This document shows, piece after piece, positions 35,699 to 37,025 of a DNA stretch of 37,025 nucleotides (the stretch's first letter is position 1; each line of letters starts with the position of its first letter). The translations under genes and the position numbers were made by a program. This stretch comes from JASUTC01 sp035447925 (GTDB lineage: Bacteria > Thermotogota > Thermotogae > MWEM01): contig DAOTHY010000016.1 of the NCBI GenBank assembly GCA_035447925.1, forward strand, positions 1 to 37,025, given 5' to 3'. The notes under the pieces are model-generated. The model ran no database searches and was not told the origin of the DNA. It saw only the letters and a program-made list of their open reading frames with translations.

Positions 35699-35707
35699 TG
35701 ATATAAT
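35699..35707 (+). promoter_or_regulatory. Extended -10 promoter of precursor 3
   Basis: TGATATAAT lies 45 bases before the ATG at 35752; the expected -35 region holds only TTCAAA-like sequence. Confidence 0.5.
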
Positions 35708-35751
35708 CAAGGATTACTAGCTTACAAAAGTATTCAAAGGAGCTGTTCAAA

Positions 35752-35994
35752 ATGACAAGAGGCTTACTGGCCAAGATCAGGATCTTCGAAAATAAAGTTG
35801 GTAAGGATTGGATAAATAAACTTGAAAACTGTGAATCACCTGAAGAACTCCAAAACCAGGTTAAACAATGGGATATTGTTTTAACAAATGAGCAAGCCCA
35901 AGAGGCTTATGAACTCGTAAGCAAAGCCAAGTACAGTGAATTGAGAGAAGAAGAATTAATCAATATTTCGGGTGGAAGAAGTGGTATAAAATAG
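35752..35994 (+). CDS. Nif11-like GG-leader peptide with five-residue tail RSGIK (precursor 3)
   Basis: This 80-residue peptide is a recent paralogue of precursor 1. The last 18 residues (ELREEELINISGGRSGIK) are identical, and the differences fall mostly in the first half. CAAAGGAG lies 8 bases before the ATG. The homology continues into both flanks: the bases before the start (TTCAAAGGAG) and about 60 bases after the stop (AGATT...AAAGATTAAAAA) match those of precursor 1, so the copied unit includes untranslated regions. The leader type suggests cleavage after GG releasing RSGIK, or a role of the leader domain itself. Confidence 0.83.
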   Translation: MTRGLLAKIRIFENKVGKDWINKLENCESPEELQNQVKQWDIVLTNEQAQEAYELVSKAKYSELREEELINISGGRSGIK

Positions 35995-36149
35995 CGGAGA
36001 TTTTCCACGCAAAGATACTCCTTTACCAAAGATTAAAAAATACCTTTCAAGACATTTGCCTTTCTTAACCCCTGGGCGGGGATGCCCTCGAAGAGGAGGA
36101 GGCGCATTTTTGGGTATTTGCATTGGAATCAAATTCTTTCCTTTTTTAA

Positions 36150-36182
36150 ATTTCAGGTGGCGGAAGAATTCATTTGAAATAA
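36150..36182 (+). pseudogene. Possible remnant of a fourth GG-leader peptide tail
   Basis: The frame ISGGGRIHLK-stop matches the end of precursors 1 and 3 (ISGGRSGIK-stop) in the IS-GG junction, tail size and basic-x-x-aliphatic-basic tail. The leader part is not recognisable upstream, so this is a truncated copy or chance. Confidence 0.35.
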
Positions 36183-36281
36183 TCGAAAACAGTAAACCAT
36201 CAAGTAATCAAATTATCTAATCATTTTGGAAATGACTATGAATCGCATTTCAGTTAAAGAAAAAAGTTACGCTCATACTAT

Positions 36282-36536
36282 ATAAAAAGAAGCGGATATG
36301 GGGCTGAAGTTCTTTCTATACCTGGATGTCATGTACAAGGAGATGGCTGGGAAGAATGATTTGCTAATATTTATGAAGTTGTTGAAGGATGCTTAAGTAA
36401 AGCCTGATGAAAAACTCAGAGTCCTTTTAAATAAACCTTTTCAGAGTTTTTTAGGCTTTTTCAGCAAGCCCTAAGTATTGTTGTTGAAGAAATTGAAACA
36501 AGCAAAGAAGACAGGGCTATTGAGATAGCGATATGA
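36282..36536 (+). pseudogene. hicB: Broken HicB antitoxin gene
   Basis: The frame at 36282-36404 reads KRSGYGAEVLSIPGCHVQGD, then WEE, an in-frame TGA (36357-36359), FANIYEVVEGCLSKA, and a stop. This is the HicB core (GYxAEVPxLPGCxxQGxxxEExxxNIxEAIE). A piece of about 67 bases with inverted repeats interrupts it. After that, 36471-36536 reads LSIVVEEIETSKEDRAIEIAI-stop, which has the form of a HicB C terminus. The stop overlaps the hicA start as ATGA, the usual coupling. No intact antitoxin can be made. Confidence 0.65.
36402..36472. mobile_element. Small inverted-repeat insertion inside hicB
   Basis: The segment starts GCCTGATGAAAAACTC and ends GAGTTTTTTAGGC plus an outer TTCAGCAAGCCCT. The arms are complementary with small bulges. 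The outer 13 bases are the reverse complement of 8848-8860. It looks like a minimal derivative or footprint of an insertion sequence. Confidence 0.5.
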
Positions 36537-36722
36537 AATCACTTTCAGGGAAAGAGCGATGTAAGCTATTAGAGAAAAAAGGTTGGAAATTAAAGAAAAT
36601 ACAAGGTAGTCATCATATCTACATAAAAAAGAGAAGAAATGAAAGAATAGCAGACCAGTCCATAACAATAAAGATCTTAAAATCGGCTTACTAAAATCAA
36701 TCAGAAAATTGCTAATATTGAA
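36533..36722 (+). pseudogene. hicA: Frameshifted HicA mRNA-interferase toxin gene
   Basis: From ATG 36533 the frame reads MKSLSGKERCKLLEKKGW, then KLKKIQGSHHIYIKK with the catalytic His motif GSHxxY, up to ERIA. The family ending PVH-NKDLKIGLLKSIRK continues in another frame from CCA at 36655. One base has been lost near 36650-36655, so the toxin is truncated at 36694. HicA normally cleaves mRNA and is held in check by HicB; both halves are dead here. A GGGGAC-family repeat follows directly. Confidence 0.75.
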
Positions 36723-36734
36723 GCACGGGGAAAT

Positions 36735-36762
36735 AACCATGGGGTCAGCTCCCCTGCGGTTT
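36735..36762. repeat. GGGGAC-type palindromic repeat, copy 7 (CCATGGGG variant)
   Basis: AACCATGGGGTCAGCTCCCC followed by TGCGGTTT, a near copy of 34338-34363, sits at the 3' end of the hicA remnant. Confidence 0.7.
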
Positions 36763-36930
36763 TCTATGCTATCATCCGAAAAAGCAGAAATAACGAATAT
36801 TATAGTTGTATCTACATGTGACAAGAATAAAAGTTTTAAAATTGCTCAAAATCGCAAAGATCAATACTGAAAGGATTTATTTAAAGATATTTTCTGATAT
36901 GTTTTTTCTCGCCACCTGTACAGAAATACT

Positions 36931-36986
36931 TTTGCTTTGTTCCCATTTGCTTTGTTCCCATTTGCTTTGTTCCCATTTGCTTTGTT
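36931..36986. repeat. 15-base tandem repeat, 3.7 copies
   Basis: TTTGCTTTGTTCCCA repeats exactly at 36931, 36946 and 36961, with a partial fourth unit. No gene is seen in 36763-37025, and the repeat encodes nothing recognisable. Confidence 0.92.
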
Positions 36987-37025
36987 CATCATGAGAATGT
37001 TATTCTTCTGGATAAAAATGATCTG

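Noticed and set aside
36471..36824. Minus-strand 117-codon frame
   Set aside because: It lies antisense to the hicBA remnant and has the Phe/Ser/Ile-rich makeup of a shadow frame.
36806..36994. Frame encoding LLCSH repeats at the window end
   Set aside because: It is only the translation of a 15-base DNA repeat, without a ribosome site or other coding signal.

Overview
The window looks like low-to-moderate GC Gram-positive (Clostridia-type) chromosomal DNA. Strong AGGAGG-type ribosome binding sites, many GTG starts, lipoprotein signals, an AsnA-type asparagine synthetase, a chorismate mutase/prephenate dehydratase fusion and Nif11-like leader peptides all fit. I cannot name the species. There are no rRNA or tRNA genes and no CRISPR array.

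Positions 1-18,700 are mostly ordinary chromosome: a partial lipoprotein gene, a GNAT acetyltransferase with a HAD hydrolase, a TPR/EF-hand lipoprotein, pheA, an operon of a solute-sensing histidine kinase and two flavodoxin-fold reductases, a ferredoxin-like aldo/keto reductase, a five-gene two-component/ABC-2 exporter cluster laid out like the linearmycin resistance (Lnr) system, asnA, a dCache chemoreceptor and aroE. pheA and aroE both serve aromatic amino acid synthesis, and both have altered signature motifs. The asnA start is out of frame by one base.

Positions 18,780-33,257 hold a cell-surface block on the plus strand: a small HTH-like protein, a giant lipoprotein of about 2,500 residues (FN3-like modules, SbsA/SwmB-type Ig-like repeats, three right-handed beta-helix modules) interrupted by a 100-N assembly gap, an exported tandem-Cache protein without any output domain, and a 1,474-residue lipoprotein with beta-propeller and Ig-like segments. 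Each of the three large genes appears to have its own extended -10 promoter, and GGGGAC-n-GTCCCC hairpin repeats sit just after each stop codon.

Positions 33,258-37,025 are an accessory and decaying region. It carries three 80-residue Nif11-like/GG-leader peptides, each ending only five residues after the double glycine (RSGIK, KICVR, RSGIK), and a possible fourth remnant tail ending RIHLK. Between the second and third lie a cysteine-rich protein with two CFC motifs and a 60-residue membrane protein. The region is peppered with short palindromic repeats and ends in a broken hicBA toxin-antitoxin locus interrupted by a small inverted-repeat element. The GG-leader family with pentapeptide tails of pattern basic-x-x-aliphatic-basic is the best candidate for something undescribed; no maturation enzyme or exporter is visible beside it.
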